Assembly: GCA_027482185.1 (NCBI GenBank)
Contig: JAIXWF010000023.1
Span: 46,253-110,252, forward strand
Origin: Opitutaceae bacterium
Lineage (GTDB): Bacteria > Verrucomicrobiota > Verrucomicrobiia > Opitutales > Opitutaceae
DNA: 64,000 nucleotides
Reading direction: 5' to 3'
A program made the position numbers and the translations under genes. Shown one piece after another: positions 46,238 to 54,563 of the stretch; position 1 is the stretch's first letter; each line of letters begins with the position of its first letter. The notes under the pieces were generated by a model. The model searched no databases. It had not been told where the DNA came from and was given only the letters and a program-made list of their open reading frames with translations.

Positions 46238-47176
46238 TTAGCGGCGGCGGAAGCTGCGGATGGCCGGGAGGCCGAGCAGCGCGAGGCCGACGAGAACCAG
46301 CGTCGACGCCTGCTCCGGAACGCGACGGAAGCCGGTGGAGTCAAGGCCGATGAGGTTGTCGTTGCCGCACTCCATCGTGTAGTGGAAGTACGACACCGGG
46401 TTGTTGGCATTCAGGTACGGCGAGAGCCATTCCATATTGTTCAGTTCGACGTAGTTCAGCTTCTCGCGGGCATACAGCGTGTTGTTGGCGCCGGACGCGA
46501 CGTTGAAGCCGGCAAGCGTCGTACCCGCCGCGTTGCTGACATTCGCGTTGTAGCTGAAGGAACGGGAACCGAGGTGGGTCAGACCGTTGTTAACGACGCT
46601 CGCGAGCTTCCAGGGATTGGAAGGAGCATTATAGTTCTGCGCGTCGTAGTACGTGTTCTCGAACTGAGTCGTCGCGCTGAGCTGATAGATGTCGTACGAG
46701 TTCGTGGTGAAGTTCATCCGCAGCGCGAAGTCGTAACGGCCAGGAGCGCCATTGTTGTTCGACTGGGGACCGAAATTGAAACCATCGACGTAGTTCTGCA
46801 CCTGCGTCGGGTTGACGCTGATGAAGATGTCGCCACCGACGAAGACCGGAGAGGACTGGGCCGCACCAAACTTGAGGTCGAACGTACCGAGGATGCCGAG
46901 CTTCTGGTTGTTCGCGACGGAGTGATCGGCCGTGAAGGCGATCAGGTCCCAGCGCTTGCCCGTGGCCATGCCGGGTTCGACTTCTTCGTATTCGCTCGTG
47001 ATGCGGGTATTGGTCGCATTGCCGTTCACGTAACCGCCACCATTGCCCTTGTACCAACCGGAGCTGGTCTCGCCGACCGCATTGGGGTCTTGGATGGTGA
47101 TGTTGGTCGCGAACGCGTGTCCGCTGAAGAGGCTGCCCGCGAGCGCGAGTGCCGTGATGGTTTTCTTGGTGCTCAT
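46238..47176 (-). CDS. Secreted protein with a VPEQ-type exosortase sorting tail
   Basis: 312 residues. Signal peptide KKTITALALAGSLFSGHAFA is followed by a Gly/Asn/Tyr-rich beta-type sequence with no family I recognise, starting TNITIQDPNAVGETSSGW. Two cysteines at most are present. The tail VPEQASTLVLVGL, a hydrophobic helix and a final SFRRR is a variant of the VPDSG/PEP-CTERM signal (V-P-acid-x-x-S-T). Codon use is noticeably less GC-rich than neighbours (many AAC/ACC/GTA but also AT-ending codons), suggesting high expression or transfer. A strong sigma-54 promoter precedes it and a clean terminator follows. Likely an abundant matrix protein. Confidence 0.88.
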   Translation of the reverse strand: MSTKKTITALALAGSLFSGHAFATNITIQDPNAVGETSSGWYKGNGGGYVNGNATNTRITSEYEEVEPGMATGKRWDLIAFTADHSVANNQKLGILGTFDLKFGAAQSSPVFVGGDIFISVNPTQVQNYVDGFNFGPQSNNNGAPGRYDFALRMNFTTNSYDIYQLSATTQFENTYYDAQNYNAPSNPWKLASVVNNGLTHLGSRSFSYNANVSNAAGTTLAGFNVASGANNTLYAREKLNYVELNNMEWLSPYLNANNPVSYFHYTMECGNDNLIGLDSTGFRRVPEQASTLVLVGLALLGLPAIRSFRRR

Positions 47177-47223
47177 TTTCTTTTTTGGATTTGAAACGGA
47201 GTTTCTGGAATCGGGACCACTAT

Positions 47224-47240
47224 AGCTGATGTCGTGCCAA
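47224..47240 (-). promoter_or_regulatory. Sigma-54 (-24/-12) promoter of the VPEQ-CTERM gene
   Basis: On the minus strand TTGGCACGACATCAGCT contains the full consensus -24 element TTGGCACG and GC of the -12 element, 10 nt after GG. Predicted start 47213 gives a 37-nt leader before ATG 47176, nearly the same as for the neighbouring metzincin gene. The obvious activator candidate is PrsR, encoded at 57842-59209. Confidence 0.82.
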
Positions 47241-47767
47241 GCAAAAAAATCACCACCCAGCGATTACCCTAGACACCGGCTATGAACACTTTGTGTGTTC
47301 TCAAAAATCCCTTCATCGATTCCTTCCACTCCGACGTGATGGGAAAATGTAAGAAATCCCGACAGCCTCTCCGTCGAGTAAAGAAAACACCCCAGACCGA
47401 AATCCTTACTTACTGCTTTCCAATATTTTACAAACCCGGGAATCCATCCCGATTTTACCTCGCCGGCAAATCCCCTTCGCCAAGTCATGGTCTCGCGGCG
47501 CGGCTCACATTCCAGGTCCTTTCTCTAAGTGCATTCGGACATAGGCTTAGGGAGGTGCGGAAAGGAGTGTAAAGGATCCCGGCCAATCCGACTAATCAAG
47601 CTCAGGCCCGACAACTACCCAGGCAGCGACGGGGCTTAGAGTCGCAACCGAAGTGCACCAAGACCGCCGTTACGCCGCGATTGAGTCGCCGTGATCATCA
47701 CGCAGCCAACGCCCCCACGCTTACCACGTTCGGGCCGCCACCTCGCCGGCAAGTCCCGGCATTCGTC
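47241..47767. other. Low-GC intergenic stretch upstream of the VPEQ-CTERM promoter
   Basis: 527 nt with distinctly lower GC, especially 47241-47480, and no convincing gene. A 96-codon plus-strand frame at 47282-47572 has no recognisable pattern. An inverted repeat GAACAC-TTTGT-GTGTTC at 47284-47300 lies about 71-87 nt upstream of the predicted sigma-54 start, a good place for an activator site. Confidence 0.55.
47284..47300. promoter_or_regulatory. Candidate activator-binding palindrome upstream of the sigma-54 promoter
   Basis: GAACAC-TTTGT-GTGTTC, perfect 6-bp arms, positioned roughly -71 to -87 relative to the predicted start at 47213. Sigma-54 activators bind upstream palindromes at such distances. 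A related GAAC-N7-GTTC occurs at 5552-5566, about 60-73 nt upstream of the candidate island start. Speculative. Confidence 0.35.
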
Positions 47768-48859
47768 TCAGCCGGAGCCCAACCGGGCCAGTAGCTTGGC
47801 CCGCATCGACGGGATCTTCGCCGCGCAGCGAAAGGCCGTCCGCAAGAGAGGCGAAACCACGAGCAGGTGCGCCGAGGGCAACATCCGGGCGGTCGCACCG
47901 AACTTGAGGTTGAACATATCCCGGCTGCGCCGCTGCTCCTCCGACAACAGCTGACCCGCCTGCAATGCCCGGGCCGTGCCATAGGCCAAACCGACAAAAT
48001 CGGCTTCGCGGCACCCCAACTCGGACGCGCGAATCAAGGCCGCGGCGTTCAAACCGGAATTGGCGTAAAGCGTCGCACCTTGCTCGTTCCAGCCCTTCTT
48101 CCACAGCGTCATCCGGTCCCGGTGCCGGACCAGGAGCAGACCGGCCAAGGGCCGACCTTCATGTTCGGCCAAGCCGAGAAAAATCCGCTCCCCGAAGGCG
48201 TTCCACATCGTCGCCAGCGCCGCGAGCGAAGCGGGATTCGGCGCCGAGTTCTGGCGGCGACAGCTGTCCCGCATCAGGGCAAAGAAAACCGCCAGATCCT
48301 CGGCTCCGCCCCAGCGCACCTTAACGCCGCGGCGCGCCGCGGCCCGTACTTCGTAGCGTCGATTGGCATCCATCCGGCCCTCGATGGCCGCCTTTCCGCC
48401 CGCCAAATCCACGATCGCCGTCGAGCGGATGACGGACTCGACCGGCCAAGGTTCGAACCCGGCCGCCGCCAACTTCCCCGCATCGATCCGGCTGAGATCC
48501 GGGGGCTGCACGATCAAGGCGCGGAGGCGCAGCCGGCGCGCAGCGGCCACCATCGCGGCAACCGCCGAAGCGGCCGCCGCATCGTGCTCTTCCGCCAGCA
48601 CCGGCCCCTTGGAAACATAGCCGATTCGGCCGAGCCGCGAAGGCTTCCACAGGAGTTGCAGGCCGCCGCGGCCGCCACCTGGTACATCGAACCACGCGCG
48701 AGTCGCCCGCCAACCATCGATGGCTTTCGTTCGCGCCCAAGCGGACGACTGCTGGAATTGACCGAACTCCGACCGATCCAGAAATTCGTCCCAACGTTCC
48801 TCTTCGTCCGTCCGCGCCGCAACGGACGGGCTGCCCGCGGCTGGCGGCAAAGAGTTCAT
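47768..48859 (-). CDS. FemAB-like / GNAT-fold acyltransferase
   Basis: 363 residues from ATG at 48859 (MNSLPPAAG), which overlaps the preceding gene by 4 nt; an in-frame upstream extension to 48937 lacks homology character. FemAB-type features: FQQSSAWARTKAIDGW near the N-terminus, RLGRIGYVSKGP, EGRMDANRRYEVRAAARRGVKV and in the second GNAT half GATLYANSGLNAAALIRASELGCREADFVGLAYG. Relatives transfer amino acids from tRNA or other acyl groups. Acceptor and donor unknown. Last gene of a four-gene minus-strand operon. Confidence 0.83.
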   Translation of the reverse strand: MNSLPPAAGSPSVAARTDEEERWDEFLDRSEFGQFQQSSAWARTKAIDGWRATRAWFDVPGGGRGGLQLLWKPSRLGRIGYVSKGPVLAEEHDAAAASAVAAMVAAARRLRLRALIVQPPDLSRIDAGKLAAAGFEPWPVESVIRSTAIVDLAGGKAAIEGRMDANRRYEVRAAARRGVKVRWGGAEDLAVFFALMRDSCRRQNSAPNPASLAALATMWNAFGERIFLGLAEHEGRPLAGLLLVRHRDRMTLWKKGWNEQGATLYANSGLNAAALIRASELGCREADFVGLAYGTARALQAGQLLSEEQRRSRDMFNLKFGATARMLPSAHLLVVSPLLRTAFRCAAKIPSMRAKLLARLGSG

Positions 48860-49716
48860 ACGGCCGGCACGGTCGAGCCAACGGGTTCGCCGACCATGTG
48901 CCGGTATACGTCCGGCTTGAAGGTCCGGAGCAGCCAACCGGCTCCCGGAGAGAGGTCGAGACGCGCGGCCATCGTGCGGATCGATCCACCCCGGTGCAGA
49001 TAGAAGTCGTCGACGCTGCGCGCCGCGCCGCTCTTGCGCATGCCCACGAAGATCTGGTCAACACCTCCGTCCTCCGCCGCCGTTTCCCGCAGGCGGTGGA
49101 GCATCAGGCTGGCGGCATGTTGCTTCAGGGCGTCGCTCCGCGCGAAGAAGCTCGAGTAGATCAAGGTCCCGCCGACGACGCGGAAAACAGCCACGGCGGC
49201 GAGTGCCCCGGCGGCGAAGGCCCCCAGTACATGCACGGCCGGGGCACTGAACAACGCATCAACCCACGCATCGAACTCGGGTTTGCGGATCCGCCCCGCA
49301 CGGTAGCCGTACCCGGTGCGGGCGAAGAACTCGGCGTAAACCTCGTGTCCCGCCGCTTTGATCGGCGCGGGATCGTCGAGGTCCCGGATCGAAAATTGCC
49401 GCGCCGCCGCGCGGACTTCCCAGCGGCGCTTGTGCGGCAATTGCTCGATCCGGTACGCGGAAGCCCCGGAAAACATCACCATCTGCAGCACCGAATTCGC
49501 CGGCACCCCATCCCGAACCGCATATTGGCTGCCGCCCAGCCGGTAGCGCCACGGCAAACCCGGGGCTGTGCCCACCAGGGGCTCATACGGCAACAAAGGC
49601 CGCAAAAAAAACGGCCGCACCTCGCGCCACCAGACCCCGCCGGCTTCGAAAACCCTTTGCCCTTCCCGCTGCGCAGAAACGCCGAACTCCGCCGACGACA
49701 TTTTGGACAATGTCAT
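48856..49716 (-). CDS. FemAB/GNAT-related protein
   Basis: 286 residues. The N-terminal half is divergent (WWREVRPFFLRPLLPYEPL). The second half has a GNAT-like core with FAAGALAAVAVFRVVGGTLIYSSFFARSDALKQHAASLMLHRLRETAAEDG and FVGMRKSGAARSVDDFYLHRGG. It is shorter than its two neighbours and probably has one complete and one reduced GNAT domain. Overlaps the following gene by 4 nt; a 156-nt gap separates it from the FemAB gene upstream. Function inferred only from the fold and company. Confidence 0.75.
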   Translation of the reverse strand: MTLSKMSSAEFGVSAQREGQRVFEAGGVWWREVRPFFLRPLLPYEPLVGTAPGLPWRYRLGGSQYAVRDGVPANSVLQMVMFSGASAYRIEQLPHKRRWEVRAAARQFSIRDLDDPAPIKAAGHEVYAEFFARTGYGYRAGRIRKPEFDAWVDALFSAPAVHVLGAFAAGALAAVAVFRVVGGTLIYSSFFARSDALKQHAASLMLHRLRETAAEDGGVDQIFVGMRKSGAARSVDDFYLHRGGSIRTMAARLDLSPGAGWLLRTFKPDVYRHMVGEPVGSTVPAV

Positions 49717-49872
49717 ACGGAAACGGGGCGAGACTTGGGTCCGGCGGCCATAATTCCGGGAAGTAACCGACCCTCCCCGATGCGATGCAACGACGATTTC
49801 CCTGCGTTTTCGTTACTCTTCGCGCCGGCGCCGCGGGAATTCGCGCTCGCGGCCACCCGCATTTTCCGGCCC

Positions 49873-51000
49873 CTAACTTTGGCCCGCCCGGGCCCAGTAA
49901 CGCGCCAGCAGGGTGCGTCCCCAGCGGCTCCGCAGGAAATACGCGCCGCCGGCCGCCATGCCGAGCCGCAGCGCCGGATGGAAAAACTTCGCCTGCGCCC
50001 CCGGCAAAATCCGGATCTGCGAACCGAAACCCAATTTGAAATTCGTCGTGCCATCGCGAAACGCCGTCATGCTCCCTTCGCCCCGCAGGGCCAACTGCGC
50101 GTCTGCAAGATCGAGACCAACAATGTCCAGCTGGCGGAACCCCTTCGCCCGCGCCCACTGCATCATTTCCCACCACAGCAGGCGGTTCGGCTGGTTCTCC
50201 GAGTGCGTGCCGTCCCATCCCACCTTCCACACCCGCAGGGTACGGCCGGTCGCAAAACCGAACGCCGCGGCGATGTCCTCGTCGCCCATCCGCAGCACAA
50301 AAACCGCGACTCGTCCGGCGGCACCCATTTCGGCCCACAGCCGCTCGAAATAATCCGGCTGCGGCGGCGTCGGCTGGGCCCCGCGGCGCGTGCACGTCGC
50401 CACCATCAGCCGGCGGAACTGCGGCAAATCCGCCGCCCCGCCTTCGCGCCAAACAAATCCGCTGCGCCGCGCCCGCGCCAGTCCCCGCCGCACATCCGGC
50501 CGCAACCGCGCGATCAGTTCCGCCTCGCTGCCGACCAAGTCGATCACGGCCGTCGCCCCCATCAATCCGCTCGGCGGAATACCGGGCAAATGGGGCCGGT
50601 AACCCGCATCCGCCATCGCGGCCGCCAACGCCTGCCCGTCGTACGCATGGTCGCACACGCCGTACAGCCAGCGCTCGCGCCGGGCTTCCGTGTCGATCCG
50701 CCGCACGAGGGCCAGCGCGAGAGCGGTTTCGCCCGCCGGCACCGCCGGACCCCGCGCCAGGTAACCGATCCGGCCGAAGCGTCCGATGCGCCGCGTCAGG
50801 ACCTGCGCGCCGCCCACGATCCGCCCGTCGCGCCGCGCAACCAGGCGCAGCGTTTCCCAACCGTACCGCGCCTTCACCGCGGCCCAGCCGGAAAGCTGCT
50901 CGAAATGCGCGCCGGGGAGTTCGTCCAGAAACGCATCCCACTCCGGCGCCGCCACCTCGCGGCCGAGTTCGATTCCGCCAGCGTCCGGATCCGCGCTCAT
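49873..51000 (-). CDS. FemAB-family aminoacyl/acyltransferase-like protein
   Basis: 375 residues, the clearest FemAB member here. N-terminal PEWDAFLDELPGAHFEQLSGWAAVKARYGWE and RRIGRFGRIGYLARGPAVP match the first GNAT domain; ELIARLRPDVRRGLARARRSGF is the usual basic linker helix; RLLWWEMMQWARAKGFRQLDIVGLD and GTTNFKLGFGSQ complete the second. Characterised FemABX proteins add amino acids to lipid II. In PEP-CTERM loci relatives are thought to modify the exopolysaccharide or its proteins. It follows the GT2 gene by 24 nt. Confidence 0.86.
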   Translation of the reverse strand: MSADPDAGGIELGREVAAPEWDAFLDELPGAHFEQLSGWAAVKARYGWETLRLVARRDGRIVGGAQVLTRRIGRFGRIGYLARGPAVPAGETALALALVRRIDTEARRERWLYGVCDHAYDGQALAAAMADAGYRPHLPGIPPSGLMGATAVIDLVGSEAELIARLRPDVRRGLARARRSGFVWREGGAADLPQFRRLMVATCTRRGAQPTPPQPDYFERLWAEMGAAGRVAVFVLRMGDEDIAAAFGFATGRTLRVWKVGWDGTHSENQPNRLLWWEMMQWARAKGFRQLDIVGLDLADAQLALRGEGSMTAFRDGTTNFKLGFGSQIRILPGAQAKFFHPALRLGMAAGGAYFLRSRWGRTLLARYWARAGQS

Positions 51001-51024
51001 GCAGCGGCCCCGCCGGCCTTCGGA

Positions 51025-52014
51025 TCAGCTCCGGAACCGGACGGCATATTTTTGCTCCGTCGCCGCCAGTCGCAGCAGATGGGCGTAGAACGCCCGCCGG
51101 TGCACCGCGTAGAGCCGGCGTTCAAACCACATGCCGCGGTCGCCGAAGATCGCGGTGAAACCGGCGGCGGCGGCATGCCACAGCATTTGCGCCACCGCGT
51201 AGCCGCGCGCGGCGACCGGATGCCGGTGAAACGACTCCGGCACCTTGAACCCGGGGCGGTAGGGCCGCAGCGCGATGTCGGCGAAAGTCCGCGCCATCAT
51301 CACCGCGCGGTCGAGCTGGCGTTTCCGCTCCACCAATTCCGGCTGCACGCGGTGCGCCGCCTTGGCCTCGGTGCAGATCGTGGTCTTGGACCCGAGCTCC
51401 GCGAAATCGAAAAACAAGCCAGGCTCCGGCACCCACAGGTTGGAAAACTGTTGGCCCGGCCGGATGCACTTCGAACGGAACCAGAAATGATTGCCGCAGG
51501 GCCAACGGTCCTTGCGCACCGGCCAATCGGCGGGTTTGACGTCCCGCTCGCCGTAGGCGGAATAGGCCCACACCCGGATGTTCTGCCGGCATTCCGCCGC
51601 CCAGCGGGGCGCCGAACCACCCGGCCAGATGACGTACACGTATCCACCGAAAACATCCACGTCCGGCCGGCGTTCGCAGGCGGCCTTCACCTGCCGGATC
51701 CAATCCGGATGCGGGCTCATGTCGTCGTCCAGCCCGGCCACGATCGTCCCGAGGCCGCCCGCCGCGAGCACGCGGTTCATCGTGTTGCCTTTGCCGGATT
51801 TCTCCTCGTGCACGTACCGGCACGGCACCGACGCCGCGGTCTCTTCGGCCACGATCTTGGCTTCGCCCGGATGGCCGTTGTCGGCGATCACGATCTCCAT
51901 CGTCCAACCCGCGCGGTCGCAGGCAAGCAGGCAGCGGATCGTCTCGCGTAGCGACTCCAGCCGGTGCCGCGTGCAAACCATCACCGTCAGGTCGAAAGCG
52001 GAGGGCGACGGCAT
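51025..52014 (-). CDS. Family 2 glycosyltransferase
   Basis: 329 residues from ATG at 52014 (MPSPSAFDLTVMVCTRHR). An upstream TTG at 52062 would add 16 unlikely residues. GT-A hallmarks: VMVCTRHRLESLRETI, IVIADNGHPGEA, HEEKSGKGNTMNRVL and the metal site AGLDDDMSPHPDWI. The C-terminal third has FHRHPVAARGYAVAQMLWHAAAAGF. First gene of the minus-strand operon with the three FemAB-like proteins, so its product may supply the acceptor sugar for them. Divergent from the DUF5989 gene with a 138-nt shared upstream region. Confidence 0.88.
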   Translation of the reverse strand: MPSPSAFDLTVMVCTRHRLESLRETIRCLLACDRAGWTMEIVIADNGHPGEAKIVAEETAASVPCRYVHEEKSGKGNTMNRVLAAGGLGTIVAGLDDDMSPHPDWIRQVKAACERRPDVDVFGGYVYVIWPGGSAPRWAAECRQNIRVWAYSAYGERDVKPADWPVRKDRWPCGNHFWFRSKCIRPGQQFSNLWVPEPGLFFDFAELGSKTTICTEAKAAHRVQPELVERKRQLDRAVMMARTFADIALRPYRPGFKVPESFHRHPVAARGYAVAQMLWHAAAAGFTAIFGDRGMWFERRLYAVHRRAFYAHLLRLAATEQKYAVRFRS

Positions 52015-52152
52015 CAGGCGCGTCCTCCGGACCAGGGCCTCGGGATCAATCCCGCGGAGCAAACCCGGAGCCCGCCGGCCGACAGTCCGAAGAATGTTGC
52101 GCAGTCTGCATCGCTCATCGTGGAAAATTCAAGTAGCGGACTAAATTCCAAT

Positions 52153-52305
52153 ATGTGGGGCCTGATCAAGGAATTCATCCAATATCTGCGGCGCGAAAAA
52201 AAGTGGTGGTTGCTGCCGCTCGTCGTTCTGCTCGTCGTGTTCGGAGCGATCCTCACCTTCGCCTCGGCTTCCGGCCTGGGTTGGGCGATCTATCCCTTCA
52301 TGTGA
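52153..52305 (+). CDS. DUF5989 small membrane protein
   Basis: 50 residues, too short for most gene finders. MWGLIKEFIQYLRREKKWWLLPL opens the protein: an amphipathic basic helix, then one membrane span (about residues 19-45, LLPLVVLLVVFGAILTFASASGLGW), ending AIYPFM. This is the pattern of DUF5989 proteins that accompany NodU/CmcH carbamoyltransferases and SxtJ-like proteins. It lies 3 nt before the carbamoyltransferase start, so co-translation is likely. It may recruit the carbamoyltransferase to the membrane; no function has been shown that I know of. Confidence 0.85.
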   Translation: MWGLIKEFIQYLRREKKWWLLPLVVLLVVFGAILTFASASGLGWAIYPFM

Positions 52306-52308
52306 TCC

Positions 52309-54144
52309 GTGGCGGCGCCCACCTACCTACTCGGTCTCTCCGCATACTACCATGACTCCGCCGCCGCGCTGGTCGCGGACGGACGGATCGTGGCCGCGGC
52401 CCAGGAAGAACGCTTCACCCGCCGCAAGAACGACGACCGCTTCCCGCACCAGGCTGCCGCCTACTGCCTCCGCGAGGCCGGCATCGGCCGGGGCGATCTC
52501 GCCGGCGTCGTTTTCTACGACAAACCGATCGTCAAGTTCACCCGCATCCTCGAAACCAGCCTCGCCCTCGCGCCGCGCGGCTGGTGGCCGTTCGTGCGTT
52601 CCCTGCCGGGTTGGCTCTCCGAAAAACTCGATTTGCGCGGCACCATCCGGCGCGAGCTGCCCGGGCTCCGCGCGGACTGTCCCGTTCTCTTCACCGCCCA
52701 CCACCAGGCCCACGCCGCCAGCGCCTTCTTCCCCTCGCCGTTCCGCGAGGCCGCGGTGCTGACCGTCGACGGCGTCGGCGAATGGGCGACAACCATGATC
52801 GCCCGCGGCGACGGCAACGCGCTCTCTTTTCTCGAGGAGCTGCGTTTCCCCCACTCCCTCGGGCTGCTCTACTCGGCCTTCACGTCCTACTGCGGCTTCC
52901 GGATCAACTCCGGCGAATACAAACTCATGGGCCTCGCGCCCTACGGCGAACCGCGCTACGCCGCGGAGATCCGCGACCGGCTCCTCTCGCTGCACGACGA
53001 CGGCTCCTTCCGGCTCAATCTGGACTACTTCGATTTCCTCCGCCGCGACCGGATGACCAACGACCGTTTCCACCGGGCCTTCGGCGGACCGCCGCGCGGT
53101 CCCGACGAACCCGTGACCGCCCGGCACTGCGACCTGGCGCGCTCGATCCAAGCCGTCACCGAGGAGACGATGCTGCGGCTCGCCCGCCGCGCGCGCGACG
53201 TGACGGGCTCGTCGCGGCTGTGCCTCGCCGGCGGCGTCGCCCTCAACTGCGTCGCCAACGGCCGCATCCGGGCGGCGGGAATCTTCAACGAGATCTGGAT
53301 CCAGCCGGCGGCGGGCGACTCCGGCGGCGCCCTCGGCGCGGCCCTCGCCGCCTGGCACGAACTCCACCCCGGGCCGGCGGACGCCGCCCGCCGCGCGGCC
53401 GGTCCCGGCGACCGGATGCAGGGCACCCTGCTCGGACCCGGGTTTTCCGCGGACGAAATCCGCCGCAGTCTCGATGCCCGCGGCGCCGTGTATCGGATTC
53501 TTGGTGACGAGGAACTTCTGGCGACCACGGCGCGGCTGCTGGCGGAGGAAAAGGTCGTGGCCTGGTTCCAGGGCCGGATGGAGTTCGGCCCCCGCGCCTT
53601 GGGCAACCGCTCGATCCTCGGCGATCCGCGCTCGCCGCGGATGCAGTCGGTGATGAACCTGAAGGTGAAGTTCCGCGAGTCCTTCCGCCCGTTCGCCCCC
53701 GCCGTGCTCGCCGACCGGGCCGAGGAGTACTTCGAGCTCGGGGGACCTTCCCCCTATATGCTGCTGGTCGCGCCGGTCGCGGCCGGTCTCAGGCGGCCGC
53801 CGCCGGCCGCCGCCGCGGGGCTCGACCGCCTCCAGCACCCGCACTCGTCGATCCCGGCCGTCACGCACGTCGACTATTCGGCCCGGGTGCAGACCGTGGA
53901 CGCCGCGGCCAACCCCCGTTTCCACGCCCTGCTGCAGCATTTCGCCGCCGCAACCGGCTGCCCGGTGCTGATCAACACGTCGTTCAACGTGCGCGGCGAA
54001 CCGATCGTCTGCACGCCGGACGACGCGTTCCGCTGCTTCGTGCACACACATATCGACTTTCTCGTCGTGGGGAATTTCCTCCTCGAACGCACGGCCCAGC
54101 CCGCCGCCGCCGTTCCCGCCAAACCGGCGTTCGCGCCGGATTGA
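52309..54144 (+). CDS. NodU/CmcH-family O-carbamoyltransferase
   Basis: 611 residues from a GTG start. N-terminal Kae1-like ATPase fold: LLGLSAYYHDSAAALVADG, AQEERFTRRKNDDRFPHQA, the metal-binding HHQAHAASAFFPSPF and VLTVDGVGEWAT. LCLAGGVALNCVANGRI follows, and the C-terminal YrdC-like carbamoyl-phosphate domain includes FQGRMEFGPRALGNRSIL and INTSFNVRGEPIVCTPDDA. It makes carbamoyl-adenylate from carbamoyl phosphate and ATP and transfers carbamoyl to a hydroxyl, here probably a sugar of the polysaccharide. Length is normal for the family. Confidence 0.95.
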   Translation: MAAPTYLLGLSAYYHDSAAALVADGRIVAAAQEERFTRRKNDDRFPHQAAAYCLREAGIGRGDLAGVVFYDKPIVKFTRILETSLALAPRGWWPFVRSLPGWLSEKLDLRGTIRRELPGLRADCPVLFTAHHQAHAASAFFPSPFREAAVLTVDGVGEWATTMIARGDGNALSFLEELRFPHSLGLLYSAFTSYCGFRINSGEYKLMGLAPYGEPRYAAEIRDRLLSLHDDGSFRLNLDYFDFLRRDRMTNDRFHRAFGGPPRGPDEPVTARHCDLARSIQAVTEETMLRLARRARDVTGSSRLCLAGGVALNCVANGRIRAAGIFNEIWIQPAAGDSGGALGAALAAWHELHPGPADAARRAAGPGDRMQGTLLGPGFSADEIRRSLDARGAVYRILGDEELLATTARLLAEEKVVAWFQGRMEFGPRALGNRSILGDPRSPRMQSVMNLKVKFRESFRPFAPAVLADRAEEYFELGGPSPYMLLVAPVAAGLRRPPPAAAAGLDRLQHPHSSIPAVTHVDYSARVQTVDAAANPRFHALLQHFAAATGCPVLINTSFNVRGEPIVCTPDDAFRCFVHTHIDFLVVGNFLLERTAQPAAAVPAKPAFAPD

Positions 54145-54152
54145 TCCCAACC

Positions 54153-54563
54153 ATGTCCTCGTCCTCAACGTCCTTTTCCTCCCAGCCCGCCGCCTGGCGC
54201 AGGTTCGCCCTGCAATTCTCCGCCCTGCTGGCCGGCGTCGGCATCTGGCTGGGCTGGAGCGGTCGGATTGCGCCGACGGTGTGTTGGACAGCCTTGGCCG
54301 TTGCCGCGGCGATCGCCGGCACGGGACTGCGTTTCCCCGCGGCACTCCGCCGGCCGTACGAGATTTCGATGCGCGTGAGCCTATGGCTCGGCGACCGCGT
54401 CGGGCCGCTGGTGCTCGGACTCTGCTATTTCCTGATCCTGACTCCGCTCGGCTGGATCTTGCGGGCCGGCGGCTACGACCCGCTGGCCCTGCGCCTCGAT
54501 CCCGCGGCCACCACCCGTTGGAAGAAAGCCGACGCCCCCGGTCCCTTGGACCGGATGTTCTGA
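54153..54563 (+). CDS. SxtJ-like membrane protein
   Basis: 136 residues from ATG at 54153. Two to three membrane spans (FALQFSALLAGVGIWLGW, a second around residues 42-58, and LVLGLCYFLILTPLGWILRA) and a hydrophilic end with LRLDPAATTRWKKADAP. The LTPLGWILRAxG..PL and final W..K pattern is shared with SxtJ proteins encoded beside carbamoyltransferases, first noted in saxitoxin gene clusters. It probably forms a membrane complex with the carbamoyltransferase and the DUF5989 protein. The function is unknown. Confidence 0.83.
   Translation: MSSSSTSFSSQPAAWRRFALQFSALLAGVGIWLGWSGRIAPTVCWTALAVAAAIAGTGLRFPAALRRPYEISMRVSLWLGDRVGPLVLGLCYFLILTPLGWILRAGGYDPLALRLDPAATTRWKKADAPGPLDRMF

Noticed and set aside
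47282..47572. 96-codon plus-strand frame upstream of the VPEQ-CTERM gene
   Set aside because: It lies in the low-GC regulatory region, overlaps the candidate activator palindrome, and shows no recognisable protein pattern or ribosome-binding site.
52134..52150. TTGGAATTTAGTCCGCT on the minus strand before the GT2/FemAB operon
   Set aside because: It has GG-N10-GC but little else of the consensus. A chance match at this level is expected in GC-rich intergenic DNA, so it was left out as a feature.
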